64,000 nucleotides of DNA from Paracyclopina nana (lineage: Eukaryota; Arthropoda; Copepoda; Cyclopoida; Cyclopettidae), in assembly GCA_019096065.1 (NCBI GenBank), contig JAGUCH010000008.1, positions 3,725,001 through 3,789,000 of the forward strand, given 5' to 3'. Position numbers and translations under genes: made by a program. The first letter of the stretch is position 1, and each line of letters starts with the position of its first letter. This document shows, piece by piece, positions 61,697-64,000 of the stretch. The notes under the pieces were generated by a model. It worked only from the letters and a program-made list of their open reading frames with translations, made no database searches and was not told the DNA's origin.

Positions 61697-64000
61697 CTGA
61701 AATGAAAATAAAATAAGGGTAACAACTCCATCACTTTGAGCTCATCAATAGTGCATCAAGGGCTGCCGTGAGCAGCAGAGTTTGGAGAGTGGATCCTAGA
61801 CTACTCTGCATCAATTATGCATGGACTTCTCAAATTGCAGCCATGCTGTTACATACTAACCAAGGAGGGGAGGGTGTGATGCGATGGTTGAAAAAACTTT
61901 GCTGCTGCTGCTGCCATCAAAAGTGTTCAGAGAGCCGAAAAAAGTTAACTATTCGTGTAACGGCAAACCACCCTCTGGCTAATCAATAATTCATCCTTTG
62001 TGACTCCGGAGTCATGTTTTAATTTGAGAGGTGCTGCAACAACAACAACAACAACTAAGGCACAATGAGTTTGAGCTGCCAAGAAGATCAAAGCAATGAA
62101 ATTACACTGCAATTATCCAACCTCCTGAGGATTGAAGCCTGGCTCTCTTTCCCATCTCGAATCGTGATCAGAGCAAATTGAGTAAGATGAATACGATGCG
62201 TTCTGTTTTCCCAACTCTCTCTCGACATAGCTCTTCTTTGCGTTTGAATGGAGTGAGAATCCAATTAAAGCCACCAATTGATGTCACTTTTAGTGGAGTG
62301 ACCCCCACAATTCCCAATTACCGCCCTGTAATTTGATGGCACCGCCTTTTAACCACCCTGGGACTACCACAAAAAGTGTAAATGACCCCCACTTTTTTCC
62401 CTTCGTTACTCGCCTAAAAGTGGCCATTTTATTGTTTTCATGATGTGATAATGACAGCATCCCAGCAGCAAACCGGGGCAAAAACGCCACCCGAATTTTT
62501 TCGAGCTGCTCAGCATACAATATCGTCGGATATCATCCATAAATATTTCTCGATGCTAGTCGCCCGGATATGAAAGCGACTTCCGTCCATGATTTTTTGG
62601 TCCCAAAAAGTGTTGGGAAGTAGGAGAAGTGCTCGAAATCTTGTCTTGATCAACAACATCATTACAGCCGTTTTTCCAATTGCTTCGAGCCGCTCGTATG
62701 CAGTAGGGTGATTGAACAGAGGACCCTTTGCGAGATGGTGAATACAGAGCCGTAACTACATTATCCGCCAATGTACAAAGTATTGGGGGATATGTACTAC
62801 TGTGCTTGAAGTGAGAGCAATAACAACAACAACAAGGCGGTGGATAACTAATGCACAATTAGTATTGACGTGTTTCCATCAAGCTGAAAGCGCTTTCTTT
62901 TGTTGGTCGTCCACGCTAAAGTGATTACGTTCCTCCTCGAATGAGCTAAAAGCATGCACAAAAAGAACATTTCCTCAATTTGCGGCTGCATGGCCATCGC
63001 TACACAAACTGGCAGAATATCAGATGGCGGGTCCATTTGATGAGTTGGTTTTTTCAATTAGCGTTTCGCAAGCCTGCTAGGTGTGTATCTGCGCAAAAGA
63101 TCTCCCGGGAGGTGGATGTAATGGATTTTCAAAGATTCCAGTTTGTCGCTCCAGGAGGTCTCGACTCAAGAAAAGTCAGAATTCATCTGCTGCAGTCTGT
63201 GTTTGCTCTTGTCACTTAGTGCATACTAAATGCTACTTTTATTAAATACATCGGCCTACGTGGTTCACATGCATAGCACATCCGCGATGATACCCCACTG
63301 CGCACCACGTACCTAATAATTTACAATTAATGTCAGCTTACAGCGCCATGTTTTAAAGTAATTGTCAGCAGCAGCAGCAGCAGTGGATTCAACAGATTTT
63401 TTAGCTTTTTTCAGGTGCCCCTGACATCATGACTGATTGTCGCGCTCATGAGCTCTATAGATAGAGCGAGCAGATAGAGTTGTTGCTCGCGCTAGGACAT
63501 GTCTATACGTTACAATTCACTTCGAGCAAGGCATGCGGAGAGATAAATGATGGGCCAATCCACCTTGAACAGTTTCAAAAAGTAGCAAAAAAGGGACCCA
63601 GACAGCAGCAGTCAAAATTAGGAGTAGGGGGAAATTTTCATTGCCACTTCAGCCCATTGATGAAGCTGTTGAGAGACTGATTGTGACAATTGTTTGATGA
63701 GCTTGTCATGTTGCGACTTCCGCTACTCGCAGGAGATTTTCTCCGTCAGCTAATAATAAAAGAGAGATCATGCTACGAGCATGGTAATACTAGTGCTACT
63801 CGAGTAGCAGGGAAAAAATCCCTTAAGAGTCAAAAAGGTATATTTGGCGTTCAGTGAGCGTGAACACACACGTTGAACAAGGGATTACACCCCCCAAAAC
63901 AGGAATATGACTGAATTCATCTCAGCTTTGAAAGATGTGAGCAACCAATAGATGTCAAACCGGGTCTAAAGATCCGTGCCAACTCAAGTGTATGATTGGA
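61697..64000. other. hth intron running off the window
   Basis: Upstream of the first visible hth exon. A MEINOX-coding exon was looked for on the minus strand and not found. It contains (CAG)6 at 63366-63383. Confidence 0.55.
63366..63383. repeat. (CAG)6 microsatellite
   Basis: Six CAG triplets in non-coding DNA. Confidence 0.95.

Overview
This window is nuclear DNA from an arthropod. It holds a chitin-type cuticular protein with AAP-rich repeats, a beaten-path (Beat) family immunoglobulin protein, and orthologues of the Drosophila transcription factor genes dysfusion and homothorax. All genes have GT-AG introns and nothing bacterial is present. Short (AGC)n/(GCT)n triplet runs are scattered through the non-coding DNA. 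A crustacean is my best guess, but that is inference and the species cannot be read from the window.

Layout. 1-2008: two foldback-like elements built from about 15-bp iterated units; the first is cut by the window edge and the second is complete with 7-8 bp target duplications. 3130-4027 (+): a secreted cuticle protein gene with a TATA promoter. 4318-24480 (-): a ten-exon dysfusion/NPAS4-type bHLH-PAS gene, reconstructed with every splice phase consistent (701 aa), with introns up to 6 kb. 25764-26172: a TA-flanked MITE. 26659-31825 (-): a five-exon Beat gene (321 aa: signal peptide, two Ig domains, hydrophobic C-tail). 33479-42819: a related small MITE split by a 9.2-kb Gypsy-type LTR retrotransposon (33604-42789). 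Its two 245-bp LTRs look identical and its TSD is CATT. The retrotransposon carries three tRNA-like modules in its leader, broken gag and pol, and a broken env-like third gene. 42822-43224: another TA-flanked foldback element. 45855-46891 (+): a two-exon protein tyrosine phosphatase whose WPD catalytic loop reads WPN. 49463-61696 (-): the 3' half of homothorax/Meis, whose MEINOX exons lie beyond the right edge.

The most interesting signal is in homothorax. The exon encoding homeodomain helix 3 is present twice in tandem (50556-50623 and 50443-50501), separated by a 54-bp intron. The two copies have the same splice phases and nearly identical protein, but 13 of 19 codons are changed synonymously. 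Joining both would shift the frame, so they look like mutually exclusive exons giving two homeodomain versions that differ by Met/Leu and a Gly-Ala-Pro insert in the tail.

The three minus-strand genes are developmental: dys (tracheal fusion and leg joints in flies), beat (axon guidance) and hth (Hox cofactor). They do not form an operon-like unit. Introns and intergenic DNA make up most of the window. I see no tRNA, rRNA or CRISPR, and no other protein-coding gene that I can support.
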